Assembly: GCA_015227615.1 (NCBI GenBank)
Contig: JAALGZ010000011.1
Coordinates: forward strand, 930,001 to 994,000
Source: Labyrinthula sp. Ha
Taxonomy: Eukaryota; Sar; Bigyra; Labyrinthulida; Labyrinthulaceae
DNA: 64,000 bases
Direction: 5' to 3'
Of the stretch, positions 1 through 12,654 are shown piece after piece; within the stretch, counting starts at the first letter, position 1; each line of letters opens with the position of its first letter. The translations under genes and the position numbers were made by a program. The notes under the pieces are model-generated. The model did not search any database. It was not told where the DNA came from and saw nothing but the letters and a program-made list of their open reading frames with translations.

Positions 1-2519
1 CAGTACTATATGCAACAATTGAAGAAAAATCAAACAATTTCAAGGACCCCTTCTCGCCAGGTTTGCTAGCAAACTCGATCAGAGAAGGTGTATTTGGGAT
101 TTTATCAAACTCAGTAAATCTCATTGATCGTGACGACTCAGTTTCTAGTTCTAATTTGACAACAACAAGGATATTGTACCAAACTGCTAGTAGTTGCGAA
201 GTTGCCTTGAGCTCAGAGACTATAATACGACAGCTTTCAAATCTCTCAAATGCGGTAGTCCCAAATGGTGCTCCAGCATACAGTGTGAACACGAATAATT
301 TTGAGTTTTTTTCTGCTAGAGAGCGTGACAGAGAAATTGGTGGTGAGAACAGGGTGTCAGGTTTTGTATTTAGCAATGGTGAAAACAGTGTAACATTTGG
401 TACGGGACTAAATGCCAATGGAGAACGAGTTTTTGGAAGCACTTCCCAAGATGTTAATGTCTATGCAGTAAATTGGAATCGGAACATTAGATGTGATCGA
501 GGACTAACTCCTCCAATTGAAGATATCTGTCTCCCAAATATAACTTTTTCAGGTCCTGTGGGGGATGACCCTGCTTTCATTTCAAACACACTGACTGTCG
601 AAATCCTTAGCCGTGGAAGCGAACTTAACAAGATTGCAGTGGAAGGCGTTAATGACGCTATTTCTCTAGTTTTGGATAAACACGATAGTTCTCAGACTGT
701 TTCTTTACCAGACACTTGTGCTGATAAGTCACCTTGTGGAATTTTGCTGGAAAAGGAAACTGCGTGTGGGGTATATGAGAAACGTATTAATGATTGGGAC
801 TCTGTTGGATGTGAGGTAGTCACTTCGGCTAAGACCTCTCCTGGTACTGTTGAATGCAGGTGCAGCCACCTTTCTAACTACGCTTCTTTCTATGCCTTCA
901 AGAAGGACTTAATTCAAATTGGAGAGCCCATTGTATGTGAAAGTGCTCTCGCAATTACTAGAACTACGTATGCAGGCAATTTGTACTTTCTATTTGGTTT
1001 CTGTTTGATTGGCTGGTCGTTTTATGATGACAAATATGACTCACAACAAGTTCAAAAAGCTGCAGTTGCACGAATAACACTAATTAGGGTTCTCCAGCGG
1101 CACCAAAAAAGGAAACTCTTCCGGAATTTTGAGAACAGATTGAATTTTGTGGACTCAGAAGGACAAAGAACTTCCAGTACTATAATAATCGATCAACCCC
1201 CAAAGAATCAAACGAAAGCCTTGTTTCTCAATTTTCTGAAAGCACTAAGATACGAGCACTCACTCTTCAGTATTGGAAAGTTTGATCCGAACTACAGCAA
1301 GCTGCAAAGAACTGCTGTTTTTCTAACTGTAATTCTAGGGAACTTCGCTGTTTCTGCTGTATTTTTCAATTTAATCGTAAAAGGAGGTGATCTTCCGGTG
1401 TGGTTTATATTAATTGTAGGTCTGGTTTGTGCGTTGTGTGTTGCCGTTCCAATTAAGATATTTATGAAGGTACTTTTTCGTACTACAGAAAACTTCATTG
1501 GTTCTGTGAATGATATTTGTGCAAACTCAACAAAGATCTTGACCCGCCTAGAAGAAGGTGATGGACGCTTGCTTCCTTCTGACAACCAGTTAATAGACAA
1601 TTATCGTCAACTTCTATGGGCATCAACTTGTCTAAATGCAAATGAAGCGAATTCATCTGCAGGTTCACTAAACAGTCTGATTTCCTCTCTAGAACCAGCC
1701 CAGCAAACTGAGCACCTTAACGAATGTAGAGTGGTTCATTACCTGGAAGAACACGAGCGAGGTGAAAATTTGCCTGCAGTGGAAGTAATCGAAGAACTAC
1801 ATGAACGGGTGTACGAAGCAACTGTTGTAGCACGTGAAATATGGGATCGAGCTAACATAGAACCCATCAAGCACCTAGCTGCAACAAATTCAACTCGTGA
1901 AATATGTGGTAAAATTGAATCTGAAATGAGTCATACTGATATACCAGTTGCATTCTATACTTTGGAATGGCAACGAGTACTTGCAGCAGAAAGTCAGGGT
2001 CAAAGTAGAGTGAAACGCTTGCTCGCCATTTTGTCTGAAACAACACCTGCTAGACGCAGGAGTAGAAAATCAAGTTTGAGTGCGAATTTTATTTACTTTG
2101 ACTGCGCGACTCTTATAATTCTGATAGGAGGTTTACTATTTTTTTCAGCTTACTTTGTTCTAAGCAGGTTTCAGGATATCGCAGAGGAAGGAAACTACAC
2201 CTACCAAAATATTAGTTTCATTAGAGAGAAGGAAGATGAAGAATTCTATTCCTGGTTGAATGTGTCAATAGTAGGTGTGATCTTGTCCTATGTGGTTGCG
2301 GAGCCAATTGCTCTTTGGTTTCGATTTTTCTTAGCTCCATTATGTGTTGTTCATTTTGGCAATGATAAGTTTATTATACTCCCAGGTGAGACTTCTGATG
2401 CTTTGTACTCTAGAACTTCGGAAGCCATGACACTCCTGAGAACGTATGGTAGTATTAGATCGAGCAATTCAAGTGTTTGGGTGGAATACTTGGCTGATAT
2501 CGTTGAAAACTTGGTTTAA
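1..2519 (+). CDS. Polycystin-1/REJ-like membrane receptor paralogue, 5' end outside window
   Basis: The reading frame is open from base 3 to the TAA at 2517-2519, so the gene begins to the left of the window. No methionine start is visible; the TTG at 63 is simply internal. It is homologous along its whole visible length to the three minus-strand receptors in this window, but clearly more diverged from them than they are from each other. A GPS motif lies at about 770-895, with the Cys/Trp pattern and a CSHLS cleavage-type core. A membrane segment follows (about 975-1020), then a pair at about 1310-1460, and C-terminal hydrophobic segments at about 2090-2165 and 2260-2350. Seen: homology and motifs. 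Known: GPS sites in polycystin-1 and adhesion receptors self-cleave between Leu and Ser/Thr. Inferred: a cell-surface receptor or sensor. It looks intact as far as it can be read, and is probably an older duplicate. Confidence 0.85.
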   Translation, partial: VLYATIEEKSNNFKDPFSPGLLANSIREGVFGILSNSVNLIDRDDSVSSSNLTTTRILYQTASSCEVALSSETIIRQLSNLSNAVVPNGAPAYSVNTNNFEFFSARERDREIGGENRVSGFVFSNGENSVTFGTGLNANGERVFGSTSQDVNVYAVNWNRNIRCDRGLTPPIEDICLPNITFSGPVGDDPAFISNTLTVEILSRGSELNKIAVEGVNDAISLVLDKHDSSQTVSLPDTCADKSPCGILLEKETACGVYEKRINDWDSVGCEVVTSAKTSPGTVECRCSHLSNYASFYAFKKDLIQIGEPIVCESALAITRTTYAGNLYFLFGFCLIGWSFYDDKYDSQQVQKAAVARITLIRVLQRHQKRKLFRNFENRLNFVDSEGQRTSSTIIIDQPPKNQTKALFLNFLKALRYEHSLFSIGKFDPNYSKLQRTAVFLTVILGNFAVSAVFFNLIVKGGDLPVWFILIVGLVCALCVAVPIKIFMKVLFRTTENFIGSVNDICANSTKILTRLEEGDGRLLPSDNQLIDNYRQLLWASTCLNANEANSSAGSLNSLISSLEPAQQTEHLNECRVVHYLEEHERGENLPAVEVIEELHERVYEATVVAREIWDRANIEPIKHLAATNSTREICGKIESEMSHTDIPVAFYTLEWQRVLAAESQGQSRVKRLLAILSETTPARRRSRKSSLSANFIYFDCATLIILIGGLLFFSAYFVLSRFQDIAEEGNYTYQNISFIREKEDEEFYSWLNVSIVGVILSYVVAEPIALWFRFFLAPLCVVHFGNDKFIILPGETSDALYSRTSEAMTLLRTYGSIRSSNSSVWVEYLADIVENLV

Positions 2520-5500
2520 TTTGGTTTATATGTACTGCGGCAAGCCTTGATATTTGAGAATTTTAAGAATTTTATTAGAAAGTTATTATCCTCTGTTGAG
2601 ACATGTGATATAAGTGCAAAACACTTATTAACATTACCTAACAATAATTTAGCCAATGGTGCTCTACTAAGCTTTAAGAGAATTTTACGAAAAGCAACAA
2701 AAGGAAGAAATTACAATACCTCGTTTGACCAACTGGCTCTTGGAACACAGCAATTATATAGTTCAATCCTAGCTATTAACAATGAAGCTGAAACTTTACT
2801 TAATTTTATTAGAAGGTATATCACAGGCAAGAACAAAAAACAATAAAAAAATAGGTTTTGTACGTGTTATTATAATGTCTCTAACTCTAGTACATAAGGG
2901 ATGGCTAAGTATTGTTTTTAGTGCTATAAGTATTTAATTTTTTACTTCTCTCCCTACCATGAATGCCCCTGGAATATTTTTTTCTTTCAAGTTTCCTTGT
3001 TACCAGCAATTAGAGCTCTAGAGAGAAGTAGTTGCATCTGCCTCTCCGTACATTAATAACCGCACACAGAAACGTAATCATGCAATTACCTACGCCGGTT
3101 AGGAATTATAAAAGCCTTTGAGTTAAATTTAAACTTGAAGCCGAAAAAACAGCCACTTCTCTGTTTTTTGGTTTTCCTCACCTATTAGTTTTAAGTTTAA
3201 CAGTATTTCTAGAATGGGAATATATAGTGTATTTTAATTAAACATCGAGCTATTTGTTCAGAAACTTAAAATATTAAGAAGGTATTAACCACCAATAATG
3301 GGTGTAATATTCGAACTACATGTAGTATATTCGAGCGATGAACCATTGGGCATTGGGTATAACTTCCCGTAGCACCCTCTTAGTGTAGCGCTCAACGTAG
3401 AGAAGTAGCACAGAACGAGTTTTTGCAAGAGTAAGGTAATGTATTTATGTTAGAGATTGGAAACTGCTTCTGATGGTCTATGAAAATAACTCGACCACTC
3501 GCAGATTTGTGATACTGCATTTATATAACTTAAGTAATTCATTAAATAATTAGAGTGATACCAACTACTTCGGGGAATTATCGTAGGTAATTTTGATTGA
3601 ACCAACAACATAAGTTTGGAAATATAAGATTAGCAGAGTTTTCAATAGGAAATCACCAATTCACTCGAGACCTAAGTATATGATAAATGCATAATAAGCA
3701 TTCGTGAGGGACTTAAACATTGAAAATATAAGCACATTAGATCAATTTAGCTTAGAAATCACATGTGAAAAACTTAGCCTAATTAAGACAAATTTGATCA
3801 AGCTAAAATAATTTTTGCCTCAGAGTTAGCCAGTCAGACAATGTAGCAAAGCTACAGAGCTTCTAAAGTTTAATTCCATACCTAGTCGGGGGTGAATAGA
3901 TCTAAGTGTCTACTTTTCCCTCATTGGATTTAATATAATTTAGTTACCTACATCTCAATAGCTAGACAGCAGCTGACAATGTATATGTCATGATTAAATT
4001 CTCCAATGGTAAACCAAAAATAACATAAGCAAGACTAGCTAACATTTATTTACTCTTATTTGTTCTTGTTGACAATTAATCGAGTAATCTAACGATATCT
4101 ATTTAAATATATTTGGTACTTAAGTAATTCTTCCTTTATATTTGGTTTATTTTGTTAGGTTTAGTAAGAAAGACTCTTGAAATGATGGAGTAACCAATAT
4201 AACCTTAAGACCTAGGGTAACTGTACTATTAAATACTTAGAGAAGCTGGATAATTATGAGCTAGGATACTCAAATCGATGTTAGAAATAAAATAAAATAA
4301 TAAATTAATAGCCTTAAATATAGATTTTATACTCAAGTGGAAAGATAAACATTCATGATCTCATTCAAATAACATATGAGTGACTTTCAAGAATGTAGTG
4401 CCTAAGCGTAGATTAACTGCATTCCTTTCCTTACTTATGACTGCTGAGATCTTGTGCAATATCACCACTGAAGCCAGCGAGGTTTGTATAAATGAGATTG
4501 AGAATTCAAGGGCTGGCGTTATATCAGCTACCTTATTAGCATCTTACAGGATAAACCGTTCTATATACTTATCTTTTTCTCTGAGTATAGTTGGTTAGAT
4601 AAAATGTTGCTTTGATATTTTTACATAAATTGCACATATTCAGAGACAATTCAGAAAGCATAATAGAAGGATTGGTTTACAAACTTGAAGCTTAGAGAAA
4701 AATATTTGGGTTAGGCATATTGTCAATGAAACCACTTCTGTTAATATTGCTAAGGGGGTCTACACTTTATGGTCACGAGATAAAGATATAAGTCTCCATT
4801 GACCAGTCAGATAATCTGTTGAAGTTAGTTTTACAATAAGTTGGAAACAACGCAAAAAGCTAGTAGGTTTTTAGGTAAAATTAAGAGCCTTGTCTGGTCA
4901 GCTTCTGATGTTTCTTTTACACTTTTATTTTTGGTTGGCTGTGTATAGCTATTGCAAGGGCGTTCTAGCTAATGCTTGTAGAATATGTGTGGTGTTTCAA
5001 ATGCAAGTAAAGTTATTAAACATCTATTGCTGGAAACTAACATTATTACTAACATTCTAAATTGATTTTTTTTTCGTTTTTGGAGTATTCAAATCGAGAG
5101 ATTTATTAAGTTGAATAGACATTTTTGGTTACATATCATCTTGGAACATGGTCAATATAATAAAACTTGAAATACACCAACTTATAATACAATTGAGAAT
5201 ACAAGAGATATTTATCGGTCGACGAGTTACTGATATTCCTAACACAAATTGCCCAAGAAAAGTGACTCAGGAAAGGGTCACTAATCCAAGCTCAAAGATT
5301 AACTAAACTACTATTGAACAAATCTAGGAGAAACTAGATCACCAAGTTCAAACAAGATACAAATATTCCGAAGGTTTTTAAAGTCAATAATAAGATTGTT
5401 CTCAAGATATTAGGCGAAACTAATACAACAATCGAATTGTTTTCTTTATTGGTTATTATTAATTCTTCAAATGGCTGGATTGGCCGCTATTTAAACTACC

Positions 5501-8500
5501 TAATTTTAACCTAGGACAATACGAGTAATCTACTATTATAGTGTCAACTATTTATACTAATAACGTTAAACGTCACAAACTGGACAAAACAGGGTTCACA
5601 CAGATATACCATTCAACAGATTTTCGAGTATGTATCGGAGAAGAGCTGATAATAATTAGGACGGGAAAACTAATACATATATAAAGGAACTAGAGCAGCA
5701 TATTCATAACTAAATATACAGATTTATCTCCTCAAAAAACCTTAGCACAAAGTATGGTTTGTTACAGGTCTTTGAATTGACTTATGCTTAGTTTAATAAT
5801 CCTGTCGTAAGACTGCTAGACATTAAAAGATCAGGAAAAACATATCATAGAAGATTAGCACTGAGGTTCCCAGCACCGGAACCTAAGATTTCATACATTA
5901 TGATAGTATTTTTTTACTTATTGGACATGTGGAATGTTTCTTCACAAAAAATCGAACCATAAGAAAATAGGAAATAAGAATTTGAGCTAAATGAATCTTG
6001 AAATATAAGTTCTGGGCGGCCCAGAAATAACAGCCTCTATGTTTTAGCAATTTATGTTAGTTACATCTGCCTATTTTGACTATCAAATGCTTCTTAACTT
6101 TCTCTAACTTTGATTGATTCCGGATTTCTAGGTTTGTATATGGAAAATAGAAGTTTTACGAAATATTTTAAATTCAGGATAAGTTAATATTATAATTCTA
6201 ACTAATACAAAGCTAATGTCAGTTTTCAAAATCACAGTTTTTTTAACATGGCTTTAATAAGGTGAGTTGATGCTAATGTAATGTTCCAGTGCTACAAATA
6301 GAGATAGATAGTGTAGAGTTCTCATATATATATACATAATTCTCTTTCCAAATTGGTAAAAAATCAAAATTTAATATGGACTTTGCATTAAGAATTTTAC
6401 TATCGAAATTGTAAAAGTGCTGAGAAGTCACTAGATATATGTCTTCGGTTTGAACATATCTCTCTGATTTTGAATTTTCCATTAATAGTTAAGTATATTA
6501 GTATTTCGTACAACACACCTAACATCTATCAATATCATACATGAAATACATGATTCTAAGACACAAAATTCTGTTGGCAGACATGGTACATACATTACTG
6601 TTACTGAACGCTAAAAATTATAAATACATAGCTAGAATTGTGTTGAAATTGAAAGAGCCAAAAAATAGTCTACCAAAATTAAAACTCGAGATTATAGGTT
6701 TAAATTTTTAATTAGAAGATAAATAACTCTCTGTTCATTGATCTACAAAGAAAATCAAACAATACACTCTTTTCGCTTCTATAAATATTTTTTATTAGCT
6801 AGGTAGGATGAAATTTTTGTTATTTTTGTTGATTCTAGAAATGAGCAACTAGTATCATTGTCACTGCCTAGCCTAAACTTTTTAGATATCTTAATAGGTG
6901 TATCTGTTTTAGTTATCATGCTCGTAATGAATATTCATCAATTTTTTTAGATTACACTTCTATCATTTTGAACAGCATTTAAACATGTAAGTCATATCTT
7001 TAGTCAGTATCAATGATGCAACGACTACCTTTATTCCTTTAATTTTTTTCTTCATAATTTGGATATACTGGTAATATTTTATTTTTCACTTTCTTTTCAT
7101 TTTACAAATAAAATTCTGCTCTACTTCTCGGAAGATTCTCTCTATATATATATACATGTAGTGTCTATTTTAGCAATTTGTTTAAGATAAAAGTATATAT
7201 TCAAGCCTTTTGACGTCATACTAGAGTCGTTAAAATTTCTGGACACTAACAAAATGTTGCAGTATTCTTCTATTGGTAATGTGTAATTTAATTTTCTAAC
7301 CCAAACAACACAACCATTCATGTTTGAAATATTCTAACAGTTCATGAAAAAGAACGTCTTAGAGTAGGCAGTGTTACAACCTATGATCCGGGAAAGTAGT
7401 CATTTTAGTATAAGTGTCATCAAGCGGTTTCACTAACGTCATCTTTCAAACCAAATATATTCTTAAAGTAACCTCTATACCCGAAATATAAATATGTAGC
7501 CAGAAAATTGAGCACTTTTTTCAGAAGTAATTTACACAAACAAGAACTGTCAATTAACACTTAACAAACTCATGGTATTCTACACATATATTCTACGTCA
7601 TTCGAGCTTATTTGAACTAATCAAGGTATCAAAAAGATTACAGTAGTTATAAATAGTTACTTAGATATGTATCTTAACCATAAGGTAACTTTCGTAGGAT
7701 ATCTCCACAAGAATATTTATTAACCTCATTTCCATCTGAAATGTGCATAATTCATGGATCTTTTGATTAAAATCGCGACAAGTTAAAAGTACATCCTGAT
7801 CAATAAGCTGGATAACTTGTAGAAGTTAAGAAATTGAAGGGGCAATTATTGTTGCTTCTCAACTAGAATACCTATTATACTTTAAGTTAACCGTATAGAA
7901 AACAAGACACTTCAATTAATGTTTCTAGATAATGACTCTCGAACATCCAGGCGCTATTGAATATTGAGATACCGATGCAAAAATCGGAAATATGACTAAA
8001 TGATGGTTACAACTACTTCGCAAAATATTAGATTTATTGTTCTCTCCTGTAAAATATAATCCAGAAAAAAATAAGAAAACTACATGATGTTAAGTGATGT
8101 TAAAGTTAGCCTTTTCTGTGGGGGTGCGTGTTAGACTCATATCTTGATTTTCTTCATTGACTTATGTTAATGGTTACGAATGCGAATGCACCTCGCGCTT
8201 TGCATTTAATATTACCATGGTGTAACAGTATGATTATATTAAGGTTATTAAGCAGTTTCAATTTATTTTGAGTATTATATACTAATACGACTGGAGTCTT
8301 TTTTTAACAGCAGTATTCTAATGGTATAGGATTTCGGCGATAGTTTTTTCTCCCTCTCGTTTTTGAATTCCGTCTGTTATACCTGGTAATTATTGTGGCT
8401 ATTAGGGTAATCTATCTTTTTCTAGCTTTTCTCGGAACCTTCGAAAGTAAGCTTTGGCCATGATGCTTTGAGTCATGAAACTTATTATATTCTATTTTGA

Positions 8501-8699
8501 ACTCATTGCGTGTGCCCTCTTTTTCGTACTCATCTGTTTCTCCATTAACCTTCTTGTGCATAACAATCTAACTAATTTTTTCAAACAAGAAAATTTTAAA
8601 CAGCACATGAACTTTCATTGTTTTCTTCATATTCACATTTTTCACATCCACTTTGGCGATAAAGCGAAAAATTTGGCCAAAAACGGAATAAATAGACTC
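2520..8699. other. Gene-poor AT-rich spacer
   Basis: About 6.2 kb without a gene I can support. Open frames are short and resemble nothing known. The longest (2547-2846) lacks any ATG. No tandem repeats beyond short AT runs (for example around 6325 and 7145) and no recognisable transposon parts were seen. Very old, unrecognisable insertions cannot be excluded. Confidence 0.6.
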
Positions 8700-10950
8700 C
8701 TCCTGCAACAGAAGAAAAACTGGTAGTAATGAAACAGCTCAAGAACAATAACGGGTCTTGAATGGAAAATATCCTGAATAAACTCCTAAAAACCTCAAAA
8801 AAAGTGCAAAAATCATACTCAATAAGATAAAGAATATTATTAGAAGTGGATACATTATAAGAATGACCAGAAAACTCTCTGCAGTGGCAAAACTATTCAC
8901 ATCTAAGAACAATAACGAAGTAAAGATGACCCAAATTTCTATAGACCTATAGCATTATTGAACACAACACTAAAACTGCTAACCAAAACCATCAATAATA
9001 GAATATCATATATGTTAGAAAAACTCCACACATATCAAGCAGGTTTTAGATCCATTTTCAGCACCATAAACAAAATAGAAGTTTTACATACCATTTTTAA
9101 GTACTGCCTCAACCACAACCAAAAGCTTAAATTAATATTCACTGAATTCCAGAAAACCTTTGGTTCTGTAAGTCATAGGTTGATTCAAACTTTCGTGAAA
9201 GAAACAATGTTCCACATGAACTGAGGAAAATAATAAGCAGGTTGTACGACGCATCCGGAGCAAAAAATTATCAAGGGCTGCAAACTTAAGATGAGGGGTT
9301 TTGCAAGGGAATTCGTTCTCACCAGTAATCATCGCAATAACTTTAAATTCCGTTATGAAAAAGATAAAGCACAACATGTTGGCAAATATATTAGTAGCTG
9401 GAATCATATTCAATTAACTAGCCTTTGCGAACAACACAGTTAAAGTGTGCGAAACCGATGAACATATATTTAATTTCATGAACTAATTCCAAACTCTTAA
9501 ATGCATCTCTGGCCTGGGGATCAACATAGTTAAAACCAAAACTCTGCTAACAGATGATGGATGCAATGTAAAGGATGATGTACCAGATGAAGATATGAGT
9601 ACCCTCCTAACAAAGTATCAATAAGAACCCTGTGATAGGTTATTTGAAGCTAGAGTAAAATACAACACACACTGCAGAGGCAGGTACTACGCTGGCACGT
9701 GTAGCCGAAGTGGTAAAGCACTTTTGCCACACGCCACGCGAAATAGTTACTAGAACGCAAACTGGAGCCATTTGTAAACCCAGTTTTGGTAAACGATAAA
9801 ATTATTCAACCAGTGAAAAGATACAAGTATCTGGGGCTAGATTTCAACTATTCTGGCCTTTCGGTAAATACCATCAATCAAGAACTGGAACTGTGTGAAG
9901 TCAGCTTGTCCAAATTCTCGTAAAATCCTCTCAACAACAACAATCTGGAAAGACACAAAACGAAATCTTGTACGACGACTTATCTTGTCACCTAGATTGC
10001 AAAGTCTGGTCAGATGGGCTAAAAATAATAGAATAGAGAGCAAACTGTACATGGTCTCCAGAAAGATAAAAGCTGTGCTCGAAGGAACTCATCTCAAGGA
10101 CACCAAACTACATGAAAGGGATTTGAATGTTCACAGAATTGTCCATGGGCTCCAGAATAAATGCAATACTCTGGAAAATGCTCCATGACTAACAACTGAC
10201 GTGTCTCAGACTATGACACATCGCCAACAACACCCCAACAAAGAGACCAGGAGACATATCCTATCTCGACGCACAGCTTGAACACAACATGGAACCAAGT
10301 TCCACTTAGTCACTAGCCACCTCCCCCCACTAGTAGGATACCACTAATAGAGAATATTTCTGAAACTGAACACCATCAACCTGAACCCATCGGCAACAGA
10401 AATAGAACATTCCCCATTGCAGTCTTCATGACTATGAGAAGACATAAGCGCCAAAGAGTAGTTAACATAAATCCACTTGAATACATCCAAGCTCTCCTCT
10501 CTAAAAAGAACAGGATCCGAAACACCTAAGAAAATTAAGTGAAACATCAGCCGAAACATAAAAGAAGTTCAGAAGCTACCAGAAAAAGCTCATGCAACAT
10601 AGAACTCCCCCAAGTCAACAACTCATTTCCATCATAGAAAACCTCTAGATATGAAAACTTTCATCGCAACTCACAATCCTCCATCAACAGCAGAAAGACA
10701 TCTATAAGCAACTGGAAAACATCTTGAAACTTGCGATCTATATCTTGGCGCGAACCGAACACATCCTATAGAGTACCCTAAAATCCCACTTGAGGAACAT
10801 CAAGAAATCCACCAAATGCCACTTGATCAACTTCCCGTGTGCAAACATAGCTGGCACTTGGTAAATATCTTAGCTGGAACCCACTTAGATCATATCTCAA
10901 CCATCTAGATCATATCAACGCCCATGGCCGTTTAGCTAGGCACACATGAT
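8700..10950 (+). mobile_element. Decayed LINE relic, 5'-truncated within the reverse transcriptase
   Basis: Translating the plus strand in changing frames gives a broken reverse transcriptase matching the LINE at 41.3-45.0 kb. Near 8740, KQLKNNNGS matches KQLKKNQATG of the intact copy. Near 9030, the fragment YQAGFRSIFSTINKIEVL matches YQAGFRSGHSTINKIEIL. Near 9130, the motif-A region reads LIFTEFQKTFGSVSH. Near 9810, the thumb region reads PVKRYKYLGLDFNYSG. Many stops and frameshifts interrupt it, so it is long dead. The endonuclease part is missing, as usual for a 5'-truncated insertion. The 3' limit is approximate: 10,300-10,950 corresponds in position to the 3' untranslated region but is hard to align. 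Weak similarity to the LINE tail may reach 11,320, directly next to the oxidase gene. Confidence 0.8.
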
Positions 10951-11325
10951 GATTCTTCTATCTTTTGTCAAATCTTTGTTTTGTTTATTTATTGCAAATT
11001 GCAGATTCATAAATTTTTGGGCAAACTCACACCTTGAGCTTTGACATCAAACATACTAACAGCACAAGGATCCTGTCGTTAACCCTATCGGTACAGGTCA
11101 AGACTAACGGAACAAAATAGCAGAGAACAGGAAGCAGCAGGAAAAAGTAACAGCAGGATACCAGTAGACAAGTAAAGACAAAGTTCACGAAGATAATGGA
11201 ACAATAATGGTAGTAGTTAAAGTATTTGTTAAATTAATCCTAGTTGTAAGCCCTGAGCGAGTGTAAGGGTTACGACCTAGTCCCAATTTACTCTTTGTTA
11301 AAGTTAAATTAAGTTTGCAAAGAGA
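10951..11325. other. Spacer upstream of oxidase A, possible LINE tail
   Basis: No gene is seen. The segment near 11,240-11,300 weakly resembles the LINE 3' tail near 44,990-45,025, so this may be the end of the neighbouring LINE relic. It shares no similarity with the sequence upstream of the second oxidase copy beyond the last 75 bases or so before the start codon. Confidence 0.35.
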
Positions 11326-11398
11326 CTTTTTTCAGGAAAACTTCAAAGAAATATCTTCTCCTAAAGAGCATTCAAGATAAAGCTAATTCACCAAAAAA

Positions 11399-12487
11399 AT
11401 GCCAAAAATCTTAATTATAGGATCAGGAGTAATTGGGCTTGCAACAGCTGTGCAGATTCGTAAGAAACTTGGCAAACAGTACGAAGTAATTATCTACAGC
11501 CCAGAGCATCCAAGCAAGACAGTGAGTGTAGTAGCAGGAGGGCATTGGGAACCCTTCCATGTTGAACCAGTTGACTTGGCGAATAAATGGGCAGAAGATA
11601 CACTGATTCATTACCTTAAGGTTCTCAATGGTAACGCCAAGTGTCATGAAGTTGAAACGATGCCTTGTGTTTTATACTCAACGAAAGAGACTTTCTCTGA
11701 CGAAGAGTTACCTGGATGGAAAAACGCTGCAAACTCGTTCCCAAATATGGAAGTTGTTTCTATGAATGAATTTGCTTCAAAGTGTCCTGAAAAGTTGCAT
11801 GGAGATGTTTTGAAGTATAAGTCTGTTTTACAAAGCACTACAATTGTGATGAACACACCTTTTCTGCTGCAGCAGTTCATCAAGAAGTTAGAAACTGATC
11901 CTGGGGTTCAACTTTTTTTCAATGAACCAAGAATAAGTTCCCTTTATCAACTTTCCAAGATAAGGAAAAAAGTTGGAGCGGATTTAGTGATTAACTGCAC
12001 TGGATTGGGCGCTGCAGATTTCTTTCCTGAAGAGAAAACGAGATTAAAACCGGCTAGAGGAGTTGTTTTATATTATCAGAGACCAAAAAGTTATTTAGGA
12101 AGTATGGTTCAAGGAATAAGAGATGGGTTCTTGGCGCCTTCGGAAGATTTTCCTGTGTATACGATCCCTAGGGGGGATGTTCTTGTGTGCGGAGGAACTT
12201 TCCTTTTTGATGATCCTAATCCGAATCCTAGGCCTATGGAAGTTGAGAAAATTAGGGAAAATGCTATGCGTGTTTGTCCAAGTGTTTCTAAGAGTAAGTT
12301 GATCAAGCAAGTTGTTGGATTTAGACCGCACAGAATTGGAGGGATTAGATTTGATTGTGTTGAGTTTGAAGGGGGGAAGATTATAAATAATTTTGGGCAT
12401 AGTGGAGGAGGATGGACTTTGCATATAGGAGCTGCAAGAGCTACCGTTTCATTAATTAAGGAGCTATTTTCTTCATCTAGGCTTTGA
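11399..12487 (+). CDS. D-amino-acid oxidase family flavoprotein, copy A
   Basis: A 362-residue protein of normal length for D-amino-acid or D-aspartate oxidase. It has an N-terminal FAD-binding Rossmann motif (GSGVIG, residues 8-13), the AGGHWEP segment near residue 50, a GFRPHRIGGIR segment near 305 that aligns with the substrate-carboxylate arginine region, and a family signature of the NFGHSGGGWTLHIG type near 333-346. Known: the family oxidises D-amino acids with oxygen to keto acids, ammonia and hydrogen peroxide. The C-terminus, SSRL, is a type-1 peroxisomal signal of the SRL kind, so peroxisomal location is inferred. The preference between neutral and acidic D-amino acids cannot be told. 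The ATG follows an A-rich context and there are no introns. The receptor gene converges on it, with 167 bases between the stop codons. Compared with copy C it differs at nine residues, all in the first 95. Confidence 0.9.
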   Translation: MPKILIIGSGVIGLATAVQIRKKLGKQYEVIIYSPEHPSKTVSVVAGGHWEPFHVEPVDLANKWAEDTLIHYLKVLNGNAKCHEVETMPCVLYSTKETFSDEELPGWKNAANSFPNMEVVSMNEFASKCPEKLHGDVLKYKSVLQSTTIVMNTPFLLQQFIKKLETDPGVQLFFNEPRISSLYQLSKIRKKVGADLVINCTGLGAADFFPEEKTRLKPARGVVLYYQRPKSYLGSMVQGIRDGFLAPSEDFPVYTIPRGDVLVCGGTFLFDDPNPNPRPMEVEKIRENAMRVCPSVSKSKLIKQVVGFRPHRIGGIRFDCVEFEGGKIINNFGHSGGGWTLHIGAARATVSLIKELFSSSRL

Positions 12488-12578
12488 GATTGATGGTTAA
12501 GTTTTTAAGTTTTTTTATATGGATGTTTTGAACTAATTTTTGATGAATAGGGCTAAAGTATCTAAAAATTAGTATTAC

Positions 12579-12584
12579 AATAAA
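12579..12584 (+). promoter_or_regulatory. Candidate polyadenylation signal of oxidase A
   Basis: A canonical AATAAA lies 92 bases after the oxidase stop. The same hexamer is conserved in unit B (25,726) and unit C (53,297). Facing it, a TTTATT at 12,645-12,650 would read AATAAA on the minus strand just past the receptor stop, so the two transcripts probably overlap at their 3' ends. Sequence match only. Confidence 0.45.
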
Positions 12585-12654
12585 AGTATGAACTGCTGCG
12601 TATATTTGAGAAAATTAGTATATTCAATAGTCAAAGCATTAAGTTTTATTCTCT

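Noticed and set aside
2547-2846. 99-codon open frame after the left-edge receptor
   Set aside because: No ATG anywhere in the frame, no recognisable similarity, and AT-rich composition expected of chance. It could only be an unproven exon.
4380-4598. 72-codon ATG frame in the left spacer
   Set aside because: Short, no similarity recognised, no supporting context.
8475-8726. 83-codon hydrophobic frame just before the LINE relic
   Set aside because: Its end runs into the LINE relic and the rest resembles nothing; probably chance.
9702-9719. tRNA-like A box (TAGCCGAAGTGGTAAAGC) suggesting a tRNA or SINE
   Set aside because: No matching B box or cloverleaf follows, and the stretch aligns with the reverse transcriptase coding region of the related LINE.
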